64,000 nt of DNA from assembly GCF_029887935.1 (NCBI RefSeq), contig NZ_JARXRO010000009.1, positions 77,484 to 141,483 on the forward strand. Direction: 5' to 3'. This DNA comes from Luteimonas kalidii. Its GTDB lineage: Bacteria; Pseudomonadota; Gammaproteobacteria; Xanthomonadales; Xanthomonadaceae. The notes under the pieces were generated by a model. That model was not told where the DNA came from. It made no database searches and saw nothing but the letters and a program-made list of their open reading frames with translations. The position numbers and the translations under genes are program-made. How positions within the stretch are numbered: the first letter of the stretch is position 1; every line of letters starts with the position of its first letter. Shown here one piece after another: positions 8,258 to 16,642 of this stretch.

Positions 8258-9466
8258 TCAGCCCGCGCGCCGCAGGCGCGCCAGCAGCGACACCAGCACG
8301 AACAGCAGCAGCGCCGCGCCGCCGTTGTGCATCACCGCCACCGGCAGTGGCAGCGACAGCTTCACGTTGAGCACGCCCAGCAGCACCTGCGACACCGTCA
8401 GCAGCGCCAGCGCCACCGACCAGCCGCGCAGCCCGGGCGTGCGCAGCAGCCGCCACGACAGCGCCAGCAGCACGCCGGCGGCCACCACGGCGAACAGCCG
8501 GTGCGCCATCTGGATCGCGATGCGCGAGGCGCCGTCGAGCACGCCGCCCTCGTAGTCCACGCCCACGCCGCGCCAGAGCACGAAGCCTTCGCGGAAATCC
8601 GCCGGCGGCCACCACTGTCCGACGCACTTCGGGAAATCGATGTAATGCGCCTGCGCGGTGGTCCAGCCGCCGGCGCCGCAGGCCAGCGCGGCGTAGTTGG
8701 CGCTGACCCAGCCGCCGAGCGCGATCTGCGCGCCCAGCACCGCCACCGCCGCCACCAGCCAGCGCCGCAGTGCGCGCGCATCGGCGAGCACGATCGGCAG
8801 GTGGGTGGCGCGCCAGGCCATCCATGCCAGCAGCGAGAACGTCAGCATGCCGCCCAGCAGGTGTCCCATCACGATCACCGGCTTGAGCAGCATCGTGACC
8901 GTCCACTTGCCCAGCAGCGCCTGGAAGATCACCACCGCCAGGGTGAGCGCGGCCGCGGGCGCGAGATCGCGCGCGCCGCCGGCGGCCGTGCGCCGCGCCC
9001 ACGCCACGGCGGCCGCCAGCAGCAGGGCCTCGCCCAGGCCGGCGACCAGCAGCGCCGGCAACACCTGGCCGCGCATGTACAGCGGGATCGCGCCGGCCAC
9101 CAGCGCCGAGGCCACCAGCACCAGCGCCACCCCGAACCGCCGCCGGCGCGCCGCCAGCAGCGCGAGCACCAGCACCAGCACGCCCAGCGTCGCGGCGAGG
9201 TGGCGGTGGACCTGTTCGCGCCAGGCCTTGTGGTCCTCGAACGGACGGATCGCGCTGGCCGCGTGGTCGCGGGCCTCGTCGATCGCCTGCGGCCAGGCGG
9301 CGCGGCCGTAGCAGGTGGGCCAGTCGGGGCAGCTCAGCCCGGCGTCGGACAGGCGCACGAACGCGCCGAACACGATCACGCCGAACGTGAGCGCCACCGC
9401 CAGCCAGGCGATGCGATGGAAGTGCCGGTACACCAGCGGGCGCGAGGGGACGGGGGTCGACATCAT
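8258..9466 (-). CDS. ctaA: Heme A synthase (COX15/CtaA)
   Basis: This integral membrane protein of 402 residues oxidises the C8 methyl of heme O to the formyl group of heme A. The COX15 signature is present: [21 protein letters not shown] near the N-terminus, [13 protein letters not shown] and [11 protein letters not shown] for heme-ligand histidines, [13 protein letters not shown], and [10 protein letters not shown] near the end. The ATGATG start overlaps the TGA of the preceding gene, so translation is coupled. Its product feeds the oxidase subunits encoded at 11-15 kb. Confidence 0.95.
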   Translation of the reverse strand: MMSTPVPSRPLVYRHFHRIAWLAVALTFGVIVFGAFVRLSDAGLSCPDWPTCYGRAAWPQAIDEARDHAASAIRPFEDHKAWREQVHRHLAATLGVLVLVLALLAARRRRFGVALVLVASALVAGAIPLYMRGQVLPALLVAGLGEALLLAAAVAWARRTAAGGARDLAPAAALTLAVVIFQALLGKWTVTMLLKPVIVMGHLLGGMLTFSLLAWMAWRATHLPIVLADARALRRWLVAAVAVLGAQIALGGWVSANYAALACGAGGWTTAQAHYIDFPKCVGQWWPPADFREGFVLWRGVGVDYEGGVLDGASRIAIQMAHRLFAVVAAGVLLALSWRLLRTPGLRGWSVALALLTVSQVLLGVLNVKLSLPLPVAVMHNGGAALLLFVLVSLLARLRRAG

Positions 9467-10032
9467 CTGAGCTTGAGCAGGCGGGCCACGTCTTCGCGCA
9501 GGTGGCCCGGATCGGAGCCGGGAGGGTAGCGCAGGATGACGAAGCCGTTCGGGTCGATCACGTACACCGGCGTGCCGGCCGGGTCCTCGCGCCGCGGCAG
9601 GGCCTGCAGCAGCGCGGAGTCGGGCGCCAGTTCGCGCCAGGCGGCGTTGCGCACCACGCCCGCGGGCGGCGTGCCGATCCACAGGATGTGGACGTGGTCG
9701 GCGCGGTGGCCGAACAGTTGCCAGACGGTGTCGAGCTGGCGCGAGAGTTCCACGCAGGCCGCCGCACAGCCCGCGTCTGGCGCCAGTGCGATGCGCCAGG
9801 TGCGTTCGGCCGGGCGCCAGAGGTAGTCGCCGCCGTCGCGCAGACGCGGCACCACCGCGCGCAGGTCGCCCGGCGGCTCGAGCAGTTCGCCGTGGTTGCG
9901 CGTGCCCTCGGGCCGCCAGCCGGAGAAGCGCAGCGCGCCGGCCACCAGCGCGCTGCCCAGGAACAGGACCACGATCAGGACCAGCATGCCGCGGTTGCGG
10001 GCGCGCTGCGGCGCAGGGGTGGGGGCGTTCAT
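9463..10032 (-). CDS. Membrane-anchored thioredoxin-like protein of the cytochrome oxidase cluster (SCO-like)
   Basis: This 189-residue protein has one N-terminal membrane helix (about 16-36) and a periplasmic domain with a thioredoxin/SCO-like outline. GCAAACVELSRQL gives a CX3C pair like the copper site of SCO1/SenC, and a C-terminal VIDPNGFVILRYPPG strand-turn follows. It lies between SURF1 and ctaA, overlapping both by four bases, so a role in copper delivery or oxidase assembly is likely but inferred. The annotated start is ATG 10032, which gives the membrane anchor directly; an upstream extension would be arginine/proline-rich and unlikely. Confidence 0.8.
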   Translation of the reverse strand: MNAPTPAPQRARNRGMLVLIVVLFLGSALVAGALRFSGWRPEGTRNHGELLEPPGDLRAVVPRLRDGGDYLWRPAERTWRIALAPDAGCAAACVELSRQLDTVWQLFGHRADHVHILWIGTPPAGVVRNAAWRELAPDSALLQALPRREDPAGTPVYVIDPNGFVILRYPPGSDPGHLREDVARLLKLR

Positions 10033-10745
10033 CGGCGGGACCGGCGGAAGGTGAGGACGAGGGCGGTGACCAGCACCGCGAGCGCGAGGCCGAACCACTG
10101 CACGGCGTAACCCAGGTGCTTGTCCGGCGGCAGGGTGTTGGGCAGCACGTCGAGATCGCGCGCGTGCCCCAGCGGCAGCGCCGGATCCAGCTTGAGCAGC
10201 CGCGGCGGCAGCGCGTCGAGGCCGAGTCCGGCCGGCAGCGCGGCGCCATCGAGGCGGATCGCCAGCAGGTCGCCGTGCGCGGTGGACGCCGGCGCCGCAT
10301 CGGCCAGGCCGGCCGAGGGCGGCGGCGCGAGCAGTCCCTGGACGCGCTGCACCCCGATGATCGGCGGCGACACCGGCATGTTGCGGTCCGGCGGCACCGG
10401 CAGCCAGCCCAGTTCGACCAGCAGCGGCGGCGCGCCCACCGGACGGAACGCGCGATACACGCGCACGCCCGCGCGGCCGCCGCGCTGCTGGTTGTCGAGC
10501 AGCACCGCGGGCGCCGGCAGGAACTCGCCCTCTCCCGCCGCCCAGTCGAACGTGCGCGCTCGCGCCGGATCGGCCGCCGCCGACAGCGGCCGGGGGTTGC
10601 GGTCGGCGAGCGTCGCGGCCACCGCGTCGAGCAGCGCCTGCTTCTCGTGCATGCGCGAGAGCTGCCAGCGGCCGAGCGCGGCAAAGGCCGCCATCGCCAT
10701 CAGCGCGAGCATCCAGCCCGCTACCAGGGTCGCGCGCCTGCTCAC
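10029..10745 (-). CDS. SURF1 family cytochrome oxidase biogenesis protein
   Basis: This 238-residue protein has a membrane helix at each end (about 9-26 and 214-232) enclosing a periplasmic domain, the SURF1 topology. Family signatures are GRWQLSRMHEKQALLD, VELGWLPVPPDR and the C-terminal LGYAVQWFGLALAV. SURF1 helps insert heme A into subunit I. The gene starts the SURF1-CX3C-ctaA-ctaB block, and its stop overlaps the ATG of the next gene. It is divergent from the DUF2909 gene. Confidence 0.92.
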   Translation of the reverse strand: MSRRATLVAGWMLALMAMAAFAALGRWQLSRMHEKQALLDAVAATLADRNPRPLSAAADPARARTFDWAAGEGEFLPAPAVLLDNQQRGGRAGVRVYRAFRPVGAPPLLVELGWLPVPPDRNMPVSPPIIGVQRVQGLLAPPPSAGLADAAPASTAHGDLLAIRLDGAALPAGLGLDALPPRLLKLDPALPLGHARDLDVLPNTLPPDKHLGYAVQWFGLALAVLVTALVLTFRRSRR

Positions 10746-10807
10746 GCCCTCGCCCCGCGCGGCTGCGATAATGCCGGCCGGCCCCGCCGCGCTGCCCGGA
10801 GTTGGTG

Positions 10808-11035
10808 ATGAACGATTCGCTGAAGACGCTGGTGATCGTCGCCTTCCTGGCGCTGATCCTGTGGAACCTGGGCGCCGGCCTGTACTACATGCTGGTCGAC
10901 AAGGGCCAGAGCAAGCGCACGGTCAACGCGCTGACCAAGCGCATCGCGCTGTCGGTGGGGTTGATCCTGCTGGTGCTGCTGGCCAACCACATGGGCTGGA
11001 TCGAGTTCCACGGCGTCGGGCGCAACCCGGGCTAG
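10808..11035 (+). CDS. Twin transmembrane protein, DUF2909 family
   Basis: This 75-residue protein has two membrane helices (about 6-24 and 45-63) flanking a short positively charged loop (KGQSKRTVNALTKR), as in DUF2909 proteins found next to cytochrome c oxidase genes. The start is set at ATG 10808. Earlier TTG and GTG codons (10802, 10805) are in frame but less likely. A GATAAT lies about 36 bases upstream and could be the -10 box. It is the only plus-strand gene in the oxidase cluster and converges on ctaE. Its function in oxidase assembly is unproven. Confidence 0.88.
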   Translation: MNDSLKTLVIVAFLALILWNLGAGLYYMLVDKGQSKRTVNALTKRIALSVGLILLVLLANHMGWIEFHGVGRNPG

Positions 11036-11055
11036 CGGCGACGCCGCGCGACGCA

Positions 11056-11086
11056 CAGAAACGGAAAGCGCCGGCAAGCCGGCGCC
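11056..11086 (-). terminator. Rho-independent terminator of the ctaC-ctaE operon
   Basis: On the minus strand a hairpin with 8-base arms (11068-11075 pairing with 11078-11085) is followed by TTTCCGTTTC. It lies about 70 bases beyond the ctaE stop codon, between ctaE and the convergent DUF2909 gene. It may also slow plus-strand transcripts. Confidence 0.65.
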
Positions 11087-11153
11087 CTCCTGCTTCAGAT
11101 CCGGACGGTCCCGCCGTCCCGACGTCCGCTGCCCGGTGTCCGGAGCCCGGCCG

Positions 11154-12038
11154 TCAAAGCACATAGACGAACAGGAACAGCCCCAGCCACACCACGTCGA
11201 CGAAGTGCCAGTACCAGGCCACCGCCTCGAACGCGAAGTGGTTCTCCTTGGTGAAGTGGCCCTTGGCGCAGCGCAGCCAGATGATCGCCAGCATCAGCGT
11301 GCCCAGGGTCACGTGCAGGCCGTGGAAGCCGGTGAGCATGAAGAACGTCGAGCCGTAGATGCCCGAGCCCAGGGTCAGGTTGAGGTCGCGGTAGGCGTGG
11401 ACGTATTCCTCCACCTGGAAGAACAGGAACACGCAGCCCAGCAGCACGGTCAGCCCCAGGAACACCAGCAGCTGGGTACGGTGACCGGCCTTGAGCGCGT
11501 GGTGGGCGACGGTGACGGTCACGCCCGAGGTCAGCAGGATCAGGGTGTTGAGCAGCGGCAGGCCCCAGGCCGGGATGGTCTGGAAGCTGCCCCCGACCTC
11601 GCCCGGGCCGGCGGTCGGCCAGGCCGCGCTGTAGCCCTCCCACAGCAGGTAGTTGGTGGCCACGCCGTCGCCGGCGCCGCCCAGCCACGGCAGCGCGAAC
11701 TGGCGCGCGTAGAACAGCGCGCCGAAGAACGCGGCGAAGAACATCACTTCCGAGAAGATGAACCACACCATCCCCATCCGGAACGAGACGTCGACCTGCT
11801 TGTTGTAGTAGCCCGACACCGACTCGAGCACCACGTCGGCGAACCACTTGAACAGGATGAACGACAGCGCCGCGACGCCGACCAGGAACGTCGCCCTGCC
11901 CCAGCTGACGTCGTTGAGCCAGGTCGCGAAGCCGAGCATCGCCACGAACAGCGCGACCGAGGCGTACACCGGCCAGCGGCTGCCGTGCGGCACGAAGTAC
12001 ACGTTCGGGTCGCTCGGGTGGGCGTGGGTCTGGGCCAT
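11154..12038 (-). CDS. ctaE: Cytochrome c oxidase subunit III
   Basis: This seven-helix membrane subunit of the aa3-type oxidase has 294 residues. Clear markers are YFVPHGSRWPVYAS at the N-terminus, MVWFIFSEVMFFAAFFGA, FQVEEYVHAY, GFHGLHVTLGTLML and the end EAVAWYWHFVDVVWLGLFL. It is the last gene of the ctaC-ctaD-small ORF-ctaG-ctaE operon, 25 bases after ctaG. Confidence 0.97.
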   Translation of the reverse strand: MAQTHAHPSDPNVYFVPHGSRWPVYASVALFVAMLGFATWLNDVSWGRATFLVGVAALSFILFKWFADVVLESVSGYYNKQVDVSFRMGMVWFIFSEVMFFAAFFGALFYARQFALPWLGGAGDGVATNYLLWEGYSAAWPTAGPGEVGGSFQTIPAWGLPLLNTLILLTSGVTVTVAHHALKAGHRTQLLVFLGLTVLLGCVFLFFQVEEYVHAYRDLNLTLGSGIYGSTFFMLTGFHGLHVTLGTLMLAIIWLRCAKGHFTKENHFAFEAVAWYWHFVDVVWLGLFLFVYVL

Positions 12039-12063
12039 GGTGTCGAGTCCGGATTGCGTGGGG

Positions 12064-12645
12064 TCAGGGTGCCGAATGCGGCACGGTCGACGACGGCGCC
12101 GCCGCCGCGAGGCGTTCGGTGAGCACGTCGTTCTTGAAGAAGGTGTACGACAGGGTGATGGTGTGCACGTCGGCCGGCAGCGACGGATCGACGATGAAGC
12201 GCACCGGCAGGTCGCGCGTCTCCCCGGCCTGCAGGGTCTGCGCGGTGAAGCAGAAGCATTCGGTCTTGGCGAAGTAGCCCGAGGCGCGCGCCGGCGCCAC
12301 CGACGGCGTGGCGCTGCCGACGATCGCGCGGCCGGCGTTGTTGTGCGCCGCGTACGTGGCCTCGTACTGCTCGCCCACGCGCACGCGCATGCGGGTGGCG
12401 TTGGGACGGAAGCCCCAGGGCAGCTTCGAATTCACAGTGCCGTCGAATTCCACCGTCACCCAGCGCTCGTCGGGCACCGCCGCGGCGACCGCCGAGGCGT
12501 CGGCCGCGGAGTTGTCCAGGCGGATGCCGAACACCTTCTCGCATGCGATCCGGTACAGCGGCACCAGCGAGAAGGTGAACACGAACGCGCCGAGCGAGAT
12601 CGCCACCAGCTTGAGGATGCCCTTGCCGGGATCGCCCGCGCTCAT
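12064..12645 (-). CDS. ctaG: Cytochrome c oxidase assembly protein CtaG (Cox11)
   Basis: This copper chaperone for the CuB centre of subunit I has 193 residues. It has an N-terminal membrane anchor (about 13-33, ending FSLVPLYRIACEKVFG) and an immunoglobulin-like periplasmic domain. The Cox11 copper site is visible as ECFCFTAQTL with FFVDP-like FIVDPSLP and LSYTFFK. Its ATG overlaps the stop of the preceding small gene (ATGA). Confidence 0.95.
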   Translation of the reverse strand: MSAGDPGKGILKLVAISLGAFVFTFSLVPLYRIACEKVFGIRLDNSAADASAVAAAVPDERWVTVEFDGTVNSKLPWGFRPNATRMRVRVGEQYEATYAAHNNAGRAIVGSATPSVAPARASGYFAKTECFCFTAQTLQAGETRDLPVRFIVDPSLPADVHTITLSYTFFKNDVLTERLAAAAPSSTVPHSAP

Positions 12646-12791
12646 CGCCCGATCACCCCGGACGCGATGAAGGCGACGTAGATCGCCACCGCGATCGCGC
12701 CGACCACCAGGGCGGTGCGCACCGCGCGACGGCGGCGCAGGGCCGCGTCGTCGCCGTCGTTGTGCGGGGCCGGTGCCATCTCGATCGCCAT
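12642..12791 (-). CDS. Small single-span membrane protein of the oxidase operon
   Basis: This 49-residue protein starts at ATG 12791, seven bases after the ctaD stop codon, and ends in the ATGA overlap with ctaG. It has an acidic/arginine-rich N-terminus (DGDDAALRRRRAV) and one membrane helix (about 26-44). Short proteins of this form between ctaD and ctaG are annotated elsewhere as cytochrome oxidase small assembly proteins. Position, coupling and topology support a real gene; its function is inferred from the location. Confidence 0.75.
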   Translation of the reverse strand: MAIEMAPAPHNDGDDAALRRRRAVRTALVVGAIAVAIYVAFIASGVIGR

Positions 12792-12798
12792 CGAGCCG

Positions 12799-14436
12799 TC
12801 AGTGCGCCACGTCGTCGTGCGCCAGGTCGCCCGGGCGCAGGACCGGCGGGGTGCCGAAGGTGTGGTGCGGCGCCGGCGACGGCACCGTCCACTCCAGCCC
12901 GCGCGCGCTGTCCCACGACCGCGCCGCGGCCGGCGCGCCGTGCCTGAGCGAATGCCACAGCACGAAGAACATCATGAACGGGGTGACGAACATGCCGAAC
13001 GCGCCGATCGAGCTGATCAGGTTCCAGTCCGCGAACACCACGTTGTAGTCCGGGATGCGGCGCGGCATGCCGGCCAGGCCGAGGAAGTGCTGCGGGAAGA
13101 ACAGCAGGTTCACGAACACCATCGTCCACCAGAAGTGGAACTTGGCCCAGGCCTCGTTGTACATGCGCCCGGTCCACTTCGGCCACCAGTAGTAGACCGC
13201 GGCGATGATCGCAAACAGCGCGCCGGTCACCAGCACGTAGTGGAAGTGCGCGACCACGAAATAGGTGTCGTGGTACTGGAAGTCCGCCGGCACGATCGCG
13301 AGCATCAGGCCCGAGAAGCCGCCGATGGTGAACAGGATCACGAACGCGATCGACCACAGCATCGGCGATTCGAAGCTGATCGAGCCGCGCCACATCGTGC
13401 TGACCCAGTTGAACACCTTCACCCCGGTGGGGATCGCGATCAGCATGGTCGCGAACATGAAGTAGATCTCGCCGCCCAGCGGCATGCCCACCGTGAACAT
13501 GTGGTGCGCCCACACGATGAACGACAGGAACGCGATCGAGGCGGTCGCGTACACCATCGCCTGGTAGCCGAACAGCGGCTTGCGGCTGAAGGTCGGGATG
13601 ATCTCCGACACGATGCCGAACGCCGGCAGGATCATGATGTAGACCTCGGGATGCCCGAAGAACCAGAAGATGTGCTGGTACATCACCGGGTCGCCGCCGC
13701 CGGCGGCGTTGAAGAACGAGGTCGCGAAGAACTTGTCGGTCAGCAGCATGGTGACCGCGCCGGCCAGCACCGGCATCACCGCGATCAGCAGGAACGCGGT
13801 GATCAGCCACGCCCAGCAGAAGATCGGCATCTTCAGCAGGTCCACGCCCGGGGCGCGCATGTTGAGGATGGTGGCGATGACGTTGATCGCGCCCATGATC
13901 GAGCTGATGCCCATCATGTGGATGGCGAAGATCACGAACGCCACGTTGTAGCCGCCCTGCAGCGACAGCGGCGGGTACAGGGTCCAGCCGCCGGCCGGGC
14001 CGCCGCCGGGCAGGAACAGCGTCATCAGCAGCAGGGTGAAGGCGAACGGCAGGATCCAGAACGACCAGTTGTTCATGCGCGGCAGCGCCATGTCCGGCGC
14101 GCCGATCTGCAGCGGCACCATCCAGTTGGCGAGGCCGACGAAGGCCGGCATCACGCCGCCGAAGATCATCACCAGCGCGTGCATGGTGGTCATCTGGTTG
14201 AAGAACTCGGGGCTGACGTGCTGCAGGCCCGGCACCGCCAGCTCGGTGCGGATGATCACGCTCATCGCCGCGCCGATGATGAACATCACGAACGAGAACA
14301 GCAGGTACAGCGTGCCGATGTCCTTGTGGTTCGTGGAGAAGAACCAGCGCTCGACGAACGACTGGCGGTGGCCGTGTTCGTCGGTGTGGACGTGCTCGAC
14401 GGGGGGAGCGGCGACGGTATTGGGATGCGTAGACAT
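12799..14436 (-). CDS. ctaD: Cytochrome c oxidase subunit I
   Basis: The catalytic heme a / heme a3-CuB subunit has 545 residues and about twelve membrane helices. Ligand motifs are present: MTTMHALVMIFGG for heme a, WFFGHPEVYIMILPAFG for the CuB histidine-tyrosine site, IVWAHHMFTVG and HDTYFVVAHFHYVL. The N-terminus is short and histidine-rich (EHVHTDEHGHRQ). It sits between ctaC and the small membrane protein and is the core of the respiratory cluster. Confidence 0.98.
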   Translation of the reverse strand: MSTHPNTVAAPPVEHVHTDEHGHRQSFVERWFFSTNHKDIGTLYLLFSFVMFIIGAAMSVIIRTELAVPGLQHVSPEFFNQMTTMHALVMIFGGVMPAFVGLANWMVPLQIGAPDMALPRMNNWSFWILPFAFTLLLMTLFLPGGGPAGGWTLYPPLSLQGGYNVAFVIFAIHMMGISSIMGAINVIATILNMRAPGVDLLKMPIFCWAWLITAFLLIAVMPVLAGAVTMLLTDKFFATSFFNAAGGGDPVMYQHIFWFFGHPEVYIMILPAFGIVSEIIPTFSRKPLFGYQAMVYATASIAFLSFIVWAHHMFTVGMPLGGEIYFMFATMLIAIPTGVKVFNWVSTMWRGSISFESPMLWSIAFVILFTIGGFSGLMLAIVPADFQYHDTYFVVAHFHYVLVTGALFAIIAAVYYWWPKWTGRMYNEAWAKFHFWWTMVFVNLLFFPQHFLGLAGMPRRIPDYNVVFADWNLISSIGAFGMFVTPFMMFFVLWHSLRHGAPAAARSWDSARGLEWTVPSPAPHHTFGTPPVLRPGDLAHDDVAH

Positions 14437-14460
14437 GGGGCGATGGGCCTTGGAATTCGG

Positions 14461-15429
14461 TCAGCCGGCGCTGCTGGCGTCGGCGGGAGCGGCGGCGTCG
14501 GTCGCCTGCGGCGCGGCGGGCTCCTCGCCCTGCTGCACGTCTTCGATCATGTCCGGGTCGACCGAACGCGGCGCGCTGCCGTCGCCGCCCTCGGGCACCT
14601 GCGACGGATCGGTCGGCGCGGTGTCTTCGGCCTTGCGCGCGGCCAGCCAGGTGTCGAACTCGGCGCGCGGCACGGCGCGCACCACGATCGGCATGAAGCC
14701 GTGGTCCTTGCCGCACAGTTCGGCGCACTGGCCGCGGTACACGCCGGGCTCGAGGATCTCGGTCCAGGCCTCGTTGATCAGGCCCGGGATCGCGTCCTGC
14801 TTCCAGCCCAGCGCCGGCACCCACCAGGCGTGGATCACGTCGTCGGCGGTGATCACGAAGCGGATCTTGGTGTCGGTCGGCACGACCAGTTCGTTGTCGA
14901 CCTCGAGCAGGTAGTGCGGGTTGGCCGCGGCGTCGGGACGCTCGCCGCTCTGGCGCAGGCGGTCGGACTCGCGGTCCAGGCGGCTGGTCAGCTCCACGCC
15001 CTCGCCCAGGTACTCGTACTTCCACATCCACTGGATGCCGGTGACCTTGATGGTCATCTCCGACTCGCGGGTGTCGTACATCGCCACCAGCTTGGCGGTC
15101 GCCGGCACGGCCATGATCACCAGCAGGATGATCGGCACCACCGTCCAGAGGATCTCGAGCTTGGTGCTGTGGGTGAACGTGGTGTCCGGCACCGCGCCGC
15201 GCGAATGGCGGAACCTGTACATCGCCACGCCCATGGCCGCGAACACGATCACGCCGATCGCCACGCAGATCCACAGCGCCAGCATGTGCGCCTCGTAGGC
15301 GTTCTGGGCCGAGGCGGTGACCCCACGTCCCATGTTCAACTGCCACGGCTTCGGGTCCGCAGCCAGCGCCACCATCGGCAACGATGCCAGAACCGCCAAC
15401 CCCCACCGCGAGAAACGCGCCTGCATCAT
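14461..15429 (-). CDS. ctaC: Cytochrome c oxidase subunit II
   Basis: This 322-residue CuA-bearing subunit has a cleavable signal peptide (to about residue 23), two membrane helices (about 50-72 and 93-113) and a periplasmic cupredoxin domain. Signature residues are the aromatic patch IQWMWKYEY, HAWWVPALGWKQD, and the CuA motif GQCAELCGKDHGFM. The last 60 residues are an acidic, Ala/Pro-rich tail with no cytochrome c domain. Two adjacent ATG codons are possible starts; the first is given. It is the first gene of the operon. Confidence 0.96.
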   Translation of the reverse strand: MMQARFSRWGLAVLASLPMVALAADPKPWQLNMGRGVTASAQNAYEAHMLALWICVAIGVIVFAAMGVAMYRFRHSRGAVPDTTFTHSTKLEILWTVVPIILLVIMAVPATAKLVAMYDTRESEMTIKVTGIQWMWKYEYLGEGVELTSRLDRESDRLRQSGERPDAAANPHYLLEVDNELVVPTDTKIRFVITADDVIHAWWVPALGWKQDAIPGLINEAWTEILEPGVYRGQCAELCGKDHGFMPIVVRAVPRAEFDTWLAARKAEDTAPTDPSQVPEGGDGSAPRSVDPDMIEDVQQGEEPAAPQATDAAAPADASSAG

Positions 15430-15754
15430 TGCCTAGACCCCAATGTCATCGGTCGCGGCCTGGAGGCCGCCTGCGAACCTTACGAGTTCATCACGGCGGA
15501 CGCTGCACCGGCACAACCAGCCGCCGCACAGACCGCATCGGAACATGGCGCACCCGCACCACGGGCACGCGAAAACTTCCAAATGGTAGCGGCCGCGAGG
15601 GTTTAGGGGCAAGCCGAGCGACCCGGCGCCGGCCGTCGCCCGCGTCCGCGCGGGCTCAGGCGGGGCTAGAATCCGGACTCCCTCCGTCCTGTCGACGGAC
15701 CCGGTCGCGCGCACCGCCGCGCCCCTTGGCCCGCCGCCGCCCGCGGCGCGCAGG
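15430..15754. other. Divergent intergenic region between ctaC and the PAS-AraC regulator
   Basis: These 325 bases must contain the promoters of the ctaC operon (minus) and of the regulator gene (plus). A TAGAAT at 15667-15672 is a good -10 candidate for the plus strand, about 82 bases before ATG 15755. An AT-richer patch at about 15570-15590 is the only other compositional change. A cysteine-rich minus-strand reading frame ends at 15433 but is not accepted as a gene. Confidence 0.5.
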
Positions 15755-16486
15755 ATGTCCGCCCCGACCATGCGCCAGCCCGTACCGCCCGCCCTGGACG
15801 CCGCCGAGGTCGAGGCGCTGTTCGACGCCATCCCCGAGGTCCTGTTCTTCATCAAGGACCGCGAGGGCCGCTATACCCATGTCAACGCGACCATGCTGCG
15901 GCGCCTGGGGCTGCGCTCGCGCCGCGACATCATCGGCCGCCGCGCCAGCGACGTGTACCCGGGCGGCCTGGCCGCCAACTACGGCCTGCAGGACCAGCAG
16001 GTGCTGGCCGGGGCGGTGATCGACCACCTGCTGGAGCAGCACCTGTTCTCCGACCAGGAGCCGGGCTGGTGCCTGACCAGCAAGCGGCCGCTGCGGGTGG
16101 GCGGCGAGGTGGTGGGCCTGGTCGGCATCTCCCGCGACCTGGCCGGGCGCGAGGGCCTGGAGGCCGACTACCGCTCCCTGCACGCGGCCCTCGTCCACAT
16201 GAACCAGCACTACGCCGGCCACGTGCGTGTGGCCGACCTGCGCGCGATCACGGGGTTCTCCGAGTCCAAGCTCGAGCGCACCTTCCAGAAGGTGTTCCAG
16301 CTGACGCCGCTGCAGTTGCTGACCCGGATCCGGATCCAGGCGGCGATGCACCGGCTGCAGGGCCCGGACCCCATCGCCGTGATCGCGCAGGCCTGCGGAT
16401 TCAGCGACCAGAGCGCGTTCACCCGCCGCTTCACCGCGCTGGTGGGGATGACGCCGGGCGCCTACCGGCGCCTGCACGCGGGCTGA
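15755..16486 (+). CDS. PAS domain-containing AraC family transcriptional regulator
   Basis: This 243-residue protein has an N-terminal PAS domain (about 18-125: LFDAIPEVLFFIKDREGRY, then GEVVGLVGISRDLAGRE). Its C-terminal AraC-type double helix-turn-helix (about 145-240) includes VADLRAITGFSESKLERTF, ACGFSDQSAFTRRFTALVG and TPGAYRR. Regulators of this layout commonly sit next to putA, and this PutA lacks its own DNA-binding domain, so control of proline catabolism is a reasonable inference. It lies 156 bases upstream of putA on the same strand. Confidence 0.9.
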   Translation: MSAPTMRQPVPPALDAAEVEALFDAIPEVLFFIKDREGRYTHVNATMLRRLGLRSRRDIIGRRASDVYPGGLAANYGLQDQQVLAGAVIDHLLEQHLFSDQEPGWCLTSKRPLRVGGEVVGLVGISRDLAGREGLEADYRSLHAALVHMNQHYAGHVRVADLRAITGFSESKLERTFQKVFQLTPLQLLTRIRIQAAMHRLQGPDPIAVIAQACGFSDQSAFTRRFTALVGMTPGAYRRLHAG

Positions 16487-16642
16487 GGGGCCGCTGCGCG
16501 GCCGATTGTGCCGGCGCCCGCGCCGCAGGCGGGGAAATCGTTCAATCCGCGCACACGCCGCGGCGGCGACAATGGCCGGCCGCCGTGCGCCACGGCACCG
16601 CGGTCCCGCCGGACCTCGCGCCGGCTCCTGCCCGGCCCGCCC

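Noticed and set aside
15433..15580. Cysteine-rich minus-strand frame (ACPWCGCAMFRCGLCGGWLC) ending four bases before ctaC
   Set aside because: It resembles a zinc ribbon and is well placed, but it has no good start or ribosome binding site and its third-codon-position GC is well below that of neighbouring genes. Chance is more likely.
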